64,000 nucleotides of DNA from Siminovitchia sediminis (GTDB lineage Bacteria > Bacillota > Bacilli > Bacillales > Bacillaceae_C), in contig NZ_JBHUEO010000004.1 in the NCBI RefSeq assembly GCF_042680885.1, forward strand, positions 62,001 through 126,000. Reading direction: 5' to 3'. The notes beneath the pieces were generated by a model. It had not been told where the DNA came from, ran no database searches, and saw nothing but the letters and a program-made list of their open reading frames with translations. Of this stretch, positions 40,105 through 49,243 are shown one piece after another; the first letter of the stretch is position 1; each line of letters opens with the position of its first letter. The position numbers and the translations under genes are program-made.

Positions 40105-42492
40105 TCAGTCGAGGAAATCATAAGGTGAAACATTTTCCATGCCGATCATTGGATCAACCATAAATAACCGTTGTTCATAGGGCATTTCCTCTTGCAAGCC
40201 ATTATTTATTTCTTCTTTTGGCTCAAGCTCGCCAGTGAGCTTTTCTTTTAAAGTAGTCTGCCTTTGTTGATCATCTTCTCTCTCAATTCCCATACGAAAG
40301 GCGCTTTCTTCACCACATAAAATAAGAAACTGCTTGCTTCTTGTGATAGCTGTGTACAGCAAATTTCTTCGAAGCATGCGGTAATAATTCCTCACCACCG
40401 GGATGATGACAATCGGAAACTCACTGCCCTGGGATTTATGAATGGAACAGCAAAAAGCATGCGTGATTTGATGAAAGTCCTGTCTCATATATGTGACTTC
40501 TGTTCCTTCAAAAGACACGATGATCATATCTTGTTTATCCACGTTCTCTTTGGCATACATAATAGAAATAATTTCTCCGATATCTCCATTAAATACGTTT
40601 TTTTCCGGCTGATTGACAAGCTGCAGCACCTTGTCCCCGATCCTGAATTTTGTTTCTCGGAGAGTAATTTCTTTATTTCGTTTTTCTTTTTTTGGATTTA
40701 ATATGTCCTGCAGAATTTTATTCAGATGGTCAATGCCGGCCGGACCCCTGTACATGGGAGCCAACACTTGAATATCTTTTGCAGAGTATCCTTTTTGAAT
40801 GGCGTTTTTTACAACCTGTTCGACCACATCCCCGATTTGCTGTGCCTGGCATTTAATAAATGACCGGTCTTTTCGTTGGACTGACACATCATGGGGAATA
40901 CGGCCATTCTTGATATCATGAGCCAAATCGACAATGGATGAACCATCTTCCTGACGGTAAATATCCGTTAATTCCACTACCGGCAGTATACCGGAAGCCA
41001 GCAGGTCTTTCAGTACCTGTCCGGGACCTACAGAAGGCAATTGGTCTTCATCCCCGACAAGGACCACTTGAATAGTTTCCGGAAGAGACTTAAACAGTTG
41101 ATGTGCAAGCCATGTGTCCACCATTGACATTTCATCGATGATGATCATATTACCCTCTATTTGGCGCTCTCCTTCAGTGTCCAGATCTTCCTGGCCGGTC
41201 ATGCCAAGCAGTCTATGGATCGTCATAGCTGGAAGACCCGTTGACTCAGACATCCTTTTGGCTGCCCGTCCCGTAGGAGCAGCCAATATAAAAGGAAACA
41301 CATCACCGCGTTTATATGCATGCGGATCGAGCGAGCAGCCGTGAAGTTCTGCATACAATTCAACAATCCCTTTGATCACCGTTGTTTTTCCAGTCCCTGG
41401 TCCTCCTGTCAGGATCATAAGGGGGCTGGTGAGGGCCGTGTGAATCGCTTCTCTCTGGGAAGGTCCATATTGAACCCCGAGCCTTTCTTCCAACTTCCCA
41501 AGTGCCATTAAAAACTCAGATTCAGGAAATTGGTCTGCGTACTGCTTTTGCTCCAAAATTTCCCGGATGTTTGTGACGATTCCTTTCTCTGAAAAGTAAA
41601 GGGAAGGCAAGTATATGCGCTGTTCCTCGCCAATGATTTTCCCTTCTTCCTTTAATTGAATCAGTGCATCACTGATGAGGGAATAAGAAGTATCAACCGG
41701 CCGGCTGCTTTCGAGAAGCTTTTTAACCTGTTCAAGAAGCTGTTCCGCTTCCAGATACACATGTCCATTTTGCATACACTGCTGTTCTAAAATAAATAAG
41801 CATCCGGCTTTTACCCGATCCGGATGGTTCCCCTCAATCCCCAGCTGAATCCCCAGTTCATCTGCTCTTCCAAAGCCTACACCTTCTACATCTTCAATCA
41901 GCCGGTAGGGATTTTCCTCAATCATAGCAACCGTATCTTCCTTGTAGACCTGATAGATTTTCATCGATATTTGCGGACCGAATCCATATTCATTCAAACG
42001 GATCATTACTTGCTCAAGTCCTTGGTGTTCCATCAGCGTTTCGTATATATTTTTTGCAGCCTCTTGTGAAATACGAGGAATTTTTTTAAGGACTGACGGG
42101 TTGCTTAATATCTGGCTGATGGCATTTTCACCCAGTGAGTCAACAATTTTTTTCGCGGTCTTTTCCCCGATCCCGGCAAACAAATCGCTGGATAAATACG
42201 AAACAATCCCTTGTTTTGTCTGGGGTAATTCTTTTTTAAAGTGACGGGCATGAAATTGGAGTCCAAATTTAGGATGTTCTTTGAGACCACCATAAAAGAT
42301 ATATGTTTCCTGTTCATGAATTTTTGGAAAATAGCCTGTAACCACCGCTTCTTTTTCCTTATATTCCTCATTTGTTTCCTCAACTTTAACCCGGACAACA
42401 GAGTAAAGGTTTTGTTCATTATGAAATATGGTCAAGAGGTGCCGGCCTTTTATGAATTTTTCTTCTTCGGAAATAAGTTCATTCGATTTCAT
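40105..42492 (-). CDS. recD2: RecD2 helicase
   Basis: ATP-dependent 5'-3' SF1B DNA helicase of the RecBC-independent RecD2 type, involved in replication-fork repair. 795 residues: N-terminal OB-like and helix-hairpin-helix region (FAGIGEKTAKKIVDSLG, EGVGFGRADELG), Walker A GGPGTGKTTVIKG (about 365), MIIIDEMSMVDTWLAHQ (Walker B, about 450), VGDEDQLPSVGPGQVL (motif III) and C-terminal FCCSIHKSQGSEFPIVI and LYTAITRSKQFLIL (motifs V-VI). ATG 42492 follows GGGGAGGGACCGCCG. Confidence 0.96.
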   Translation of the reverse strand: MKSNELISEEEKFIKGRHLLTIFHNEQNLYSVVRVKVEETNEEYKEKEAVVTGYFPKIHEQETYIFYGGLKEHPKFGLQFHARHFKKELPQTKQGIVSYLSSDLFAGIGEKTAKKIVDSLGENAISQILSNPSVLKKIPRISQEAAKNIYETLMEHQGLEQVMIRLNEYGFGPQISMKIYQVYKEDTVAMIEENPYRLIEDVEGVGFGRADELGIQLGIEGNHPDRVKAGCLFILEQQCMQNGHVYLEAEQLLEQVKKLLESSRPVDTSYSLISDALIQLKEEGKIIGEEQRIYLPSLYFSEKGIVTNIREILEQKQYADQFPESEFLMALGKLEERLGVQYGPSQREAIHTALTSPLMILTGGPGTGKTTVIKGIVELYAELHGCSLDPHAYKRGDVFPFILAAPTGRAAKRMSESTGLPAMTIHRLLGMTGQEDLDTEGERQIEGNMIIIDEMSMVDTWLAHQLFKSLPETIQVVLVGDEDQLPSVGPGQVLKDLLASGILPVVELTDIYRQEDGSSIVDLAHDIKNGRIPHDVSVQRKDRSFIKCQAQQIGDVVEQVVKNAIQKGYSAKDIQVLAPMYRGPAGIDHLNKILQDILNPKKEKRNKEITLRETKFRIGDKVLQLVNQPEKNVFNGDIGEIISIMYAKENVDKQDMIIVSFEGTEVTYMRQDFHQITHAFCCSIHKSQGSEFPIVIIPVVRNYYRMLRRNLLYTAITRSKQFLILCGEESAFRMGIEREDDQQRQTTLKEKLTGELEPKEEINNGLQEEMPYEQRLFMVDPMIGMENVSPYDFLD

Positions 42493-42521
42493 CGGCGGTC
42501 CCTCCCCATTTCTTAGTCTTT

Positions 42522-43181
42522 TTATTCCAGAGCTTGTATAATCAGCTTTTTGCCGTTGCCTGCGAGCAGGTGATCCGGTTGGATCTTCAGCGCCTGCTCG
42601 AAATATCCCAAAGCTTTCTCAAGCTCGTTTTCTCTCCCTGCATAAGCTACTCCAAGATTATAAAACGCATCCGCATGCTTAGGATCTGCCTCTGTCACTT
42701 CCGTCAATGTTTTCACTGCTTCCTCCAAAACTCCTGTTTGTGCCAAAGCCAGGCCATATTGAAATTTTGCTTCTACATCACTATCATCCAGCTCTACACT
42801 TCTTTGCAAATAGGGTAAAGCGAGCTCGTTTCTTCCAAGGCTGACAAAGCACATGCCAAGCATATAGTGCAAATCATTGGTTTCCGGGCCAATGGACAAG
42901 GCTTTCTGAAACATTTGTGCGGCCTCCGGGTATTTTTCCTGATTGAAGTATAAATTACCGTAACTATAATAAGCAGAGGTTGCCTGATCATCCAATTCCA
43001 CAGCACGCTTTAAAAACTGTTCTGCCCTCTGAATTTCGCCAACTGACAGAAGGACATTGGCGAAGTTGACATAACCCACCGGATCTTTTGGGTTTTCATC
43101 GATGGCTTCCGTAAACATCTGAATGGCTTTTTCCAACTTACCCTGCTGCAAATATTCAATACCTTCTTTATTTTTATCCAT
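42522..43181 (-). CDS. yrrB: Tetratricopeptide-repeat protein (YrrB-like)
   Basis: 219-residue protein made almost wholly of TPR repeats, about six 34-residue units (for example GIEYLQQGKLEKAIQMFTEAIDENPKDPVGYVNFANVLLS and AFYNLGVAYAGRENELEKALGYFEQALKIQPDHLLA). No signal peptide or catalytic motif. It is a protein-interaction scaffold; its partner is unknown. ATG 43181 has GGAGTGAGGAA ahead. It has a TGCTATAAT extended -10 promoter upstream and is followed by recD2. Confidence 0.92.
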   Translation of the reverse strand: MDKNKEGIEYLQQGKLEKAIQMFTEAIDENPKDPVGYVNFANVLLSVGEIQRAEQFLKRAVELDDQATSAYYSYGNLYFNQEKYPEAAQMFQKALSIGPETNDLHYMLGMCFVSLGRNELALPYLQRSVELDDSDVEAKFQYGLALAQTGVLEEAVKTLTEVTEADPKHADAFYNLGVAYAGRENELEKALGYFEQALKIQPDHLLAGNGKKLIIQALE

Positions 43182-43214
43182 TTCCTCACTCCGCACATAA
43201 GTTCTGTCAAAAAA

Positions 43215-43223
43215 ATTATAGCA
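43215..43223 (-). promoter_or_regulatory. Extended -10 promoter of the TPR gene
   Basis: Minus-strand TGCTATAAT (TATAAT at 43215-43220) about 30 bases before the start; no convincing -35. Confidence 0.6.
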
Positions 43224-43241
43224 TATTTCTCATGAAGAAAA

Positions 43242-43262
43242 GCTGCTTATTCAGTAAGCAGC
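43242..43262 (-). terminator. Terminator of mnmA
   Basis: Eight-bp stem GCTGCTTA/TAAGCAGC, 5-base loop, then TTTTCTTC on the minus strand, just after the mnmA stop. Confidence 0.82.
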
Positions 43263-43269
43263 CTGTTCA

Positions 43270-44385
43270 TTATCCTACATATTCCAACCTTTTTCCATCT
43301 CGGAAAATTTGCTCAATCGTTCCTCCTCCAAGACAAACACCGCCATCATAGAAAACCACTGCCTGACCAGGTGTGACAGCCCTGACCGGACGGGCAAATT
43401 TTACTTCGGCTTCACCGTTTCCGAGAAATTTCACTGTTACCTCCTCATCCGGCTGCCGGTAACGAAATTTTGCCGTGCATGTCCGTTCCGTTGGTCTGTC
43501 TAGTGTTGAAATCCAGTTGACATCCGCTGCAAGAATACGGTCTGAATAGAGTGCAGGATGACTGAATCCCTGTTCAACATATAAAATGTTTTGTTCCAGA
43601 TTTTTTCCGACAACAAACCAGGGCTCACCCGCTCCTCCAATCCCGAGACCGTGGCGCTGCCCGATGGTATAATACATCAGGCCGTCATGCGTACCGACTC
43701 TTTTTCCATCCAATGTTTCCATATTTCCCTTTTGCGCCGGCAAATACCCGCTCAAGAATTCTTTGAAATTACGCTCTCCGATAAAACAAATACCGGTACT
43801 GTCCTTCTTTTGGGCAGTCGCCAGTCCTGCTTCACCTGCAATTTCCCTGACCCTTTTCTTTTTAATTCCTCCCAGTGGAAACATCACTCTTTCCAGCTGT
43901 TCCTGCGTCAGCTGATTGAGGAAATAGGTCTGATCCTTGTTCTCGTCTATTCCTCTCAGCATTTTTACTTCCCCATTTTCACGTTCAACCCGTGCATAGT
44001 GGCCGGTAGCCACAAAATCTGCTCCGAGCTTCAAGGCATGATCAAGAAAGGCTCTGAATTTAATTTCTTTATTACATATCACATCAGGATTCGGGGTTCT
44101 GCCCGCTTTATATTCATCTAGAAAATACGTAAAAACCTTATCCCAATATTGTTGTTCAAAATTAACGGCATAGTAGGGAATTCCGATTTGATTGCAGACC
44201 CGGATTACATCGTTGTAATCTTCGGTCGCTGTACAAACGCCAAATTCATCCGTATCATCCCAGTTTTTCATAAATATACCGATTACGTCATACCCTTGTT
44301 CTTTCAAAAGAAGGGCAGCTACAGATGAATCGACACCGCCGGACATCCCAACGACTACACGTGTATCTTTCGGTGCTTTGTTCAA
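43270..44385 (-). CDS. mnmA: MnmA, tRNA 2-thiouridylase
   Basis: Adds sulfur to U34 of tRNA-Lys, -Glu and -Gln, with sulfur supplied by the desulfurase encoded next door. 371 residues: PP-loop VVVGMSGGVDSSVAALLL (about 10-27), catalytic cysteines in GRTPNPDVICNKEIKF (about 100) and DSTGICFIGERNF (about 200), and the C-terminal beta domain ending AITPGQAVVFYDGGVCLGGGTIEQI. TTG 44385 is chosen because AAAGGAAG precedes it and the length then fits B. subtilis MnmA; GTG 44403 overlaps that site. It starts 14 bases after the iscS-type gene. Confidence 0.95.
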   Translation of the reverse strand: MNKAPKDTRVVVGMSGGVDSSVAALLLKEQGYDVIGIFMKNWDDTDEFGVCTATEDYNDVIRVCNQIGIPYYAVNFEQQYWDKVFTYFLDEYKAGRTPNPDVICNKEIKFRAFLDHALKLGADFVATGHYARVERENGEVKMLRGIDENKDQTYFLNQLTQEQLERVMFPLGGIKKKRVREIAGEAGLATAQKKDSTGICFIGERNFKEFLSGYLPAQKGNMETLDGKRVGTHDGLMYYTIGQRHGLGIGGAGEPWFVVGKNLEQNILYVEQGFSHPALYSDRILAADVNWISTLDRPTERTCTAKFRYRQPDEEVTVKFLGNGEAEVKFARPVRAVTPGQAVVFYDGGVCLGGGTIEQIFRDGKRLEYVG

Positions 44386-44399
44386 GATCAATCTTCCTT

Positions 44400-45542
44400 T
44401 CACATGATAAGCCTGCGGACGATATCCGCTGTTTTCCCGGCTGCCTCTTCTGCTTTTTCGACGGTTGTATCAATTCCAAAGCTAAATCGGATGGAATTCC
44501 GGCCGCGTTCAGACTCCTCTCCAAACATAGCGGTTAATACATGGGATGGTTCAATTGACCCGGCTGTACATGCGGAGCCGCTAGATGCCGCAATTCCGGC
44601 CAAATCCAAATTTACCAGAAATGATTCAACTTCTGTTCCGGGGAAGCTGATATTCAATACATGCGGTACAGCGTGCTTTTGGGAACCATTGACCGTAAAA
44701 TCAATATTGTCAGATTCCAAAGTTTGGATAAAGGCCTCTTTCACCTTTTCATAAGTTCGTCTTTTTTCCCGGCGTTCGGCTGCGGCTATCGAAGCAGCTT
44801 CTGCAAATCCGCAAATGGATACCAGATTTTCGGTACCCGGCCGCCTCTTTAACTCTTGTTCTCCTCCATATAGAAGAGGTTCTATCCCGGATCCGTTCTT
44901 TATATAAAGGCACCCCACACCCTTTGGGCCATTAATTTTGTGTGCTGTTACGGACAGCAAATCAACCTGCAGGTCTTTCACATGTATTTCTTCAGTCCCA
45001 TATGCCTGAACTGCATCCGTATGAAAATACGCCTGATGGTCTGCCAGCAGTGATCCAATTTCTTTAATAGGCTGTATCGTTCCTACTTCATTATTGACAA
45101 ACATGATAGAAACCAGAATGGTATCTTCCCGCAATGCCGCTTCCACATCTTTTGCATGAATCAATCCCTCTGCATCCGGTTGAAGATAAGTAACTTTAAA
45201 CCCTGCTTTTTCCAAAAATTGACATGCGTGAAGCACAGCGTGATGTTCAAACGCCGTTGTGATAATATGTCTTCCTTTACTTTGATTTGCAAAGGCTGTT
45301 CCGGCCACAGCGAGATTATCCGCCTCTGTTCCACCGCTCGTAAAAACGATCTCCTGATCCGATGCATGTAATGTCCGGGCAATGATGGATCTCGATTCGT
45401 CCAGTACTTGCCGTGCCAGCCGCCCAAATGAGTGTATGCTCGATGGATTTCCAAATATTTCATTCATGACAGAAATCATTTTTTCTGCTGCCCTTGGATG
45501 GACAGGTGTTGTAGCAGCATGATCCAAATAAATTTTCCTCAT
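44400..45542 (-). CDS. IscS/NifS-type cysteine desulfurase (YrvO-like)
   Basis: PLP enzyme that releases sulfur from cysteine for tRNA thiolation. 380 residues: RKIYLDHAATTPVHPRA at the start, FTSGGTEADNLAV (about 70), the PLP lysine in LLSVTAHKINGPKGVG (about 200) and the active-site Cys loop AASSGSACTAGSIEPSHVL (about 323). ATG 45542 has GGTGGG ahead. It lies between cymR and mnmA, matching B. subtilis yrvO, which is dedicated to MnmA. Confidence 0.93.
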   Translation of the reverse strand: MRKIYLDHAATTPVHPRAAEKMISVMNEIFGNPSSIHSFGRLARQVLDESRSIIARTLHASDQEIVFTSGGTEADNLAVAGTAFANQSKGRHIITTAFEHHAVLHACQFLEKAGFKVTYLQPDAEGLIHAKDVEAALREDTILVSIMFVNNEVGTIQPIKEIGSLLADHQAYFHTDAVQAYGTEEIHVKDLQVDLLSVTAHKINGPKGVGCLYIKNGSGIEPLLYGGEQELKRRPGTENLVSICGFAEAASIAAAERREKRRTYEKVKEAFIQTLESDNIDFTVNGSQKHAVPHVLNISFPGTEVESFLVNLDLAGIAASSGSACTAGSIEPSHVLTAMFGEESERGRNSIRFSFGIDTTVEKAEEAAGKTADIVRRLIM

Positions 45543-45564
45543 TGTTCCCACCAAATTTCAAAGT

Positions 45565-45984
45565 TTAAATGTAAAACATATAAGGCTGAACTTGGCCATC
45601 ATCTTTATGGTTAGCCAAATCTTCCACTGTAGTGCTGTCCAATACATCTTTTACTGCATCACGTATACGGATCCATAAAGCTCTTTTAGCCGGCTCTTCA
45701 TCTTCAATGCCTTCCACCGGACTAATCGGTCCCTCCAACACACGGATAATATCTCCTGCAGTAATCTCTGCAGGTTTTTTTGCCAGAATATACCCGCCGT
45801 AAGCACCCCGGACACTTTTGACAAGACCTGCATTGCGCAATGGTCCCGCGAGCTGTTCCAAATAATGTTCGGAAAGATTATGGGTCTGTGCGATAGACTT
45901 GAGTGAAATGGGACCTTCCCCATATTTCTTTCCCAATTCAATCATAATAGTCAGGCCATAACGGCCTTTTGTTGAAATTTTCAT
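45565..45984 (-). CDS. cymR: CymR, Rrf2-family cysteine-metabolism repressor
   Basis: Winged-helix repressor; in B. subtilis it works with CysK to repress sulfur-uptake genes. 139 residues, closely CymR-like throughout: MKISTKGRYGLTIMIELGKK, LKSIAQTHNLSEHYLEQLAGPLRNAGLVKSVRGAYGGYIL (recognition helix and wing, about 29-68), GDIIRVLEGPISPVEGIEDEEPAKRALWIRIRDAVKDVLDSTT. No cysteine is present, so no Fe-S cluster as in IscR. Its ATG overlaps the stop of the upstream membrane-protein gene (ATGA), with GGGGTGCAAGTAT ahead. Confidence 0.94.
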   Translation of the reverse strand: MKISTKGRYGLTIMIELGKKYGEGPISLKSIAQTHNLSEHYLEQLAGPLRNAGLVKSVRGAYGGYILAKKPAEITAGDIIRVLEGPISPVEGIEDEEPAKRALWIRIRDAVKDVLDSTTVEDLANHKDDGQVQPYMFYI

Positions 45985-46640
45985 ATACTTGCACCCCGTT
46001 CAATTTCTGCATTAGTATCTTTATCTTTTAGCCATTTATTTGCAAGTGCTTGGCACTGGGGTAAGGCTATACCTATAAATGTTCCCGCAGCAAGGCTGAA
46101 AATGACCGTGCCAATAAAAACAGGGCCTCCCAGCAGCCATCCAATGACTAAAACTCCGATCTCCATCAGACGCCTCGCATTGGACACCTTCCATTTTGTC
46201 CTGGCAGTCAGGGCCAGCATGAAACTGTCTCTGGGACCCGCTCCCAGCTTTGCTGAAAGGTAAATACCCATCCCATATGCATAAACAACCATTCCCGCCA
46301 AGAACATGACACTTTTCCCGTACCACGTGGCAGGCTCAACCATAAATGGCAGACTCATGTACATATCAATAAAAGCGCCAACGAAAATCATATTTAAATA
46401 TGCTCCAAATCTGGGCCATTCTTTCATCATGATTCCCGCACTCCCGAGTACGATAAAACCGATGATGATATTCCATGTTCCGATGGTCAGGCCAAACTGA
46501 TAGTACAAGCCGACGTGAAGAACATCCCATGGAGCCGCTCCAACATCAGCGACAATGGTCAGCGTAATTCCAAGAGCCATGATGAGGAGGCCGCCGGTAA
46601 ATAGGCCTAACCTTTTGTTTAATTGCTGACTGTTCCTCAA
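45981..46640 (-). CDS. YczE/YyaS/YitT-type membrane protein
   Basis: 219-residue protein with about five or six membrane helices (GLFTGGLLIMALGITLTIVADVGAAPWDVLHVGLYYQFGLTIGTWNIIIGF at the start). The GxGPRDSFMLALTARTKWKVSNARRLMEIGVLVIGWLLGG segment is typical of the YczE/YitT group, whose function is unknown. TTG 46640 has AAAGGGGT about 7 bases ahead; the long open frame up to 46799 crosses the promoter area of rarA and is rejected. It overlaps cymR by 4 bases, so the two are probably one transcript. This pairing is not one I recall from B. subtilis 168. Confidence 0.85.
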   Translation of the reverse strand: MRNSQQLNKRLGLFTGGLLIMALGITLTIVADVGAAPWDVLHVGLYYQFGLTIGTWNIIIGFIVLGSAGIMMKEWPRFGAYLNMIFVGAFIDMYMSLPFMVEPATWYGKSVMFLAGMVVYAYGMGIYLSAKLGAGPRDSFMLALTARTKWKVSNARRLMEIGVLVIGWLLGGPVFIGTVIFSLAAGTFIGIALPQCQALANKWLKDKDTNAEIERGASI

Positions 46641-46762
46641 TTCCTCTACCCCTTTGCATTGCTCCATTATAACATAACATCCGCTTAAAATGCATAGTTG
46701 GCGCAAGTCTGATATGATAGAATCATCGAATGAAGAGAACAACAGTTTGGAGAGGATTGTTA

Positions 46763-48037
46763 ATGGACGTACAACCTTTGGCATTCCGAATGAGGCCAAA
46801 AACGATTGAGGAAGTAGTCGGCCAGCAGCACCTCGTCGGCGAAGGAAAAATCATTTCAAGAATGGTAAAAGCAAAACAGTTATCCTCCATGATACTATAT
46901 GGTCCGCCAGGTATAGGAAAAACATCTATAGCCAGCGCCATAGCCGGAAGTACCCAGTATGCATTTCGTTCATTAAATGCAGTAACTAATAATAAGAAAG
47001 ATATGGAAATTGTGGCAGCAGAAGCGAAAATGAGCGGCAAAGTCATTCTTTTGCTTGACGAAGTCCACAGGTTGGATAAAGCCAAACAGGATTTTTTGCT
47101 GCCTTATTTAGAAAACGGCATGATTGTCCTGATCGGAGCGACAACAAGTAATCCATATCACGCGATTAATCCGGCGATCAGAAGCCGCTGCCAAATCTTT
47201 GAGCTATATCCACTTTCTGAATCAGACATGAGGAAAGCCATTGAAAGAGCGATCCATGACGATGAGAGGGGACTGGGATCCTACTCTATCAACATTGAAA
47301 AGGAAGCTTTACATCATTTTGCATCAGCCAGTAACGGTGATGTAAGAAGTGCTCTAAATGCAGTTGAGCTGGCTGTTTTATCAACCGAGCCGGATCCGGA
47401 AGGAATCATTCATATAACAACCGAAATTGCTGAAGAATGCCTGCAGAAAAAAGCCTTCTCCCACGACAAAGACGGTGATGCTCATTATGACGTGTTAAGT
47501 GCTTTTCAGAAATCCATACGAGGCAGTGATGTCAACGCAGCTTTACATTATTTGGGTCGAATGATAGAAGCCGGAGATCTGCCCAGCATCTCCAGGCGAT
47601 TGCTTGTTACAGCCTACGAAGATATTGGCCTGGCTAATCCTCAGGCAGGTCCAAGAGCCCTGGCCGCGGTACAAACAGCAGAAAAAATTGGCTTTCCTGA
47701 AGCTCGAATCCCCTTGGCCAATATTGTCGTTGAACTATGCCTGTCTCCCAAGTCCAATTCAGCATATAAGGCCATGGATGAAGCCTTAAGTGACATCAGA
47801 GCCGGCAAAAGCGGCGAAGTGCCTCTCCATTTGAAGGATGCCCATTATAAGGGAGCTGAAGCACTCGGAAGAGGAATAGATTATCTGTATCCGCATAACT
47901 ATGAAAGCGGCTGGGTGAAACAGCAATATTTACCGGATACGATAAAAGACAAAGAGTATTATAAGCCAAAAAAAACAGGTAAATTTGAGCAGGCATTGGC
48001 AGCTGTATACGAAAAAATCAAGCAGAATGAATCATAA
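46763..48037 (+). CDS. rarA: RarA/MgsA replication-associated AAA+ ATPase
   Basis: Recombination factor A, acts at stalled forks. 424 residues: RMRPKTIEEVVGQQHLVGEGKIISR at the start, Walker A YGPPGIGKTSIASAIAG (about 48-64), Walker B ILLLDEVHRLDKAKQDFLLPYLENG (about 98-122), sensor 1 IGATTSNPYHAINPAIRSRC and the C-terminal tetramerisation part (YLPDTIKDKEYYKP). ATG 46763 has GGAGAGG ahead. It is divergent from the membrane-protein/cymR unit; an extended -10 TGATATGAT lies about 40 bases upstream. Confidence 0.95.
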   Translation: MDVQPLAFRMRPKTIEEVVGQQHLVGEGKIISRMVKAKQLSSMILYGPPGIGKTSIASAIAGSTQYAFRSLNAVTNNKKDMEIVAAEAKMSGKVILLLDEVHRLDKAKQDFLLPYLENGMIVLIGATTSNPYHAINPAIRSRCQIFELYPLSESDMRKAIERAIHDDERGLGSYSINIEKEALHHFASASNGDVRSALNAVELAVLSTEPDPEGIIHITTEIAEECLQKKAFSHDKDGDAHYDVLSAFQKSIRGSDVNAALHYLGRMIEAGDLPSISRRLLVTAYEDIGLANPQAGPRALAAVQTAEKIGFPEARIPLANIVVELCLSPKSNSAYKAMDEALSDIRAGKSGEVPLHLKDAHYKGAEALGRGIDYLYPHNYESGWVKQQYLPDTIKDKEYYKPKKTGKFEQALAAVYEKIKQNES

Positions 48038-48062
48038 AAGGACGGGATCTCAGCCCGTCCTT
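48038..48062. terminator. Bidirectional terminator, rarA / tcdA
   Basis: Nine-bp perfect stem AAGGACGGG/CCCGTCCTT with a 7-base loop, between the convergent stops. U-runs are short on both sides. Confidence 0.75.
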
Positions 48063-48065
48063 GAT

Positions 48066-48830
48066 TTAATCACTGTTAACTCTTTCAATCCGGATATCCT
48101 TTAATAGCTCTCCCACTACATGTCCAGCCATGATGAGTCCGGCTGTTGACGGAACAAATGCATTGGAAGAAGGAGGCATCTGTGACTTCCGAATATCTGA
48201 ATCCTGTTTTCCGACTTCCTTCACTACATCCTCCCGGACGACAATCGGACTTTCATCCGAAAAGACAACAGGGACTCCTTTTTTAATTCCATCTTTTCGA
48301 AGACGGGTCCGGATTACCTTGGCGATCGGGTCAGTATGAGTCTGAAAGATATCTTTTATCATAAACCTGGTGGGATCCATTTTGTTGGCGGCTCCCATAC
48401 TGGAAATCATCGGAATATCCCTTTTCAGACATTCTTTTATGAGATGAATTTTGTAGGAAATCGTATCAGAAGCATCTATCACATAATCCAAATCATGAGC
48501 AAAAAATTCATCGTACGTCTCTTCTGTATAAAACATCTTTAGTGCAATGACTTCACAATCCGGATTAATATCTTTAATCCGTTCTTTCATCAGATCTGCT
48601 TTTGGCCGGCCAATAGTGGACAGCAGGGCAATAATCTGTCTGTTAACATTTGTAATATCTACTACATCTTTATCTACGAGAATCAGTTTTCCAATCCCGG
48701 ATCTTGCCAGAGCTTCGGCGGCAAATGATCCTACTCCTCCTATTCCAAGTACTGCAGCTGTGCTGTTTTTCAGCCGGTCAAGGCCTCTTTTACCTATGGC
48801 CAATTCATTTCTGGAAAACTGGTGTAACAT
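48066..48830 (-). CDS. tcdA: TcdA, tRNA threonylcarbamoyladenosine dehydratase
   Basis: E1-like ATP-dependent enzyme that cyclises t6A37 to ct6A. 254 residues: MLHQFSRNELAIGKRGLDRLKNSTAAVLGIGGVGSFAAEAL (nucleotide loop GIGGVG, about 29-34), IDASDTISYKIHLIKEC (about 110-126), SMGAANKMDPTRFMIKDI and QMPPSSNAFVPSTAGLIMAGHVV near the end. ATG 48830 gives the B. subtilis YrvM N-terminus; TTG/ATG codons upstream are less likely. Confidence 0.94.
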   Translation of the reverse strand: MLHQFSRNELAIGKRGLDRLKNSTAAVLGIGGVGSFAAEALARSGIGKLILVDKDVVDITNVNRQIIALLSTIGRPKADLMKERIKDINPDCEVIALKMFYTEETYDEFFAHDLDYVIDASDTISYKIHLIKECLKRDIPMISSMGAANKMDPTRFMIKDIFQTHTDPIAKVIRTRLRKDGIKKGVPVVFSDESPIVVREDVVKEVGKQDSDIRKSQMPPSSNAFVPSTAGLIMAGHVVGELLKDIRIERVNSD

Positions 48831-48866
48831 AAACATCCACTCCAAACTCTATTCAATTCTGGAATT

Positions 48867-48895
48867 AGATTAATGTAAAGAACAATAATATGCAA
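48867..48895 (-). promoter_or_regulatory. Probable sigma-A promoter of tcdA
   Basis: Minus-strand TTGCAT (48890-48895), 17 bases, TAATCT (48867-48872), about 37 bases before the start. Confidence 0.6.
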
Positions 48896-49200
48896 GAAAA
48901 AATGAGAGTTTTTCATAGAAGATTTAAATACATGCCTCCATTGACATTTATGAAAATTAGTACGAAGCACATGAAAGCAAAGCGCCATAAACACTTACAG
49001 TACTACGGAACGCTCAAACCGGCACAACAAGCTATTACTCAGAAGTCAGCAGCCAAACCTTGATCTCATTAACATGATGAAAGGCTTCATGCAGATTTAC
49101 AACGTGGTAATCTGAACTCCTTTAAATAAGCTTCCCCGCACTGAAAAGACGCATCCTGAAAGTCCTGCAGCAGGAAGGAGGAGAATTTCCCCTTAAACAC
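48896..49200. other. Intergenic stretch with no supported gene
   Basis: About 300 bases between the tcdA promoter and the 6S RNA terminators. A 37-codon plus-strand frame at 48950-49063 encodes a very basic peptide but has no ribosome site. No terminator, repeat or RNA motif was recognised here. Confidence 0.6.
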
Positions 49201-49228
49201 AAAAAACAACCTGCCAATTGACAGATTG
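49201..49228 (-). terminator. Second terminator downstream of 6S RNA
   Basis: On the minus strand CAATCTG/CAGGTTG (7 bp, one wobble) with an 8-base loop, then TTTTTTG. It stands about 16 bases past the 6S 3' end, giving two tandem terminators. Confidence 0.65.
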
Positions 49229-49243
49229 CTTGTAGAGCAAAAT

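Noticed and set aside
48950..49063. Plus-strand 37-codon frame encoding a basic peptide (MKISTKHMKAKRHKH)
   Set aside because: No Shine-Dalgarno sequence, no promoter with a -10, and no recognised family; kept only as a note.
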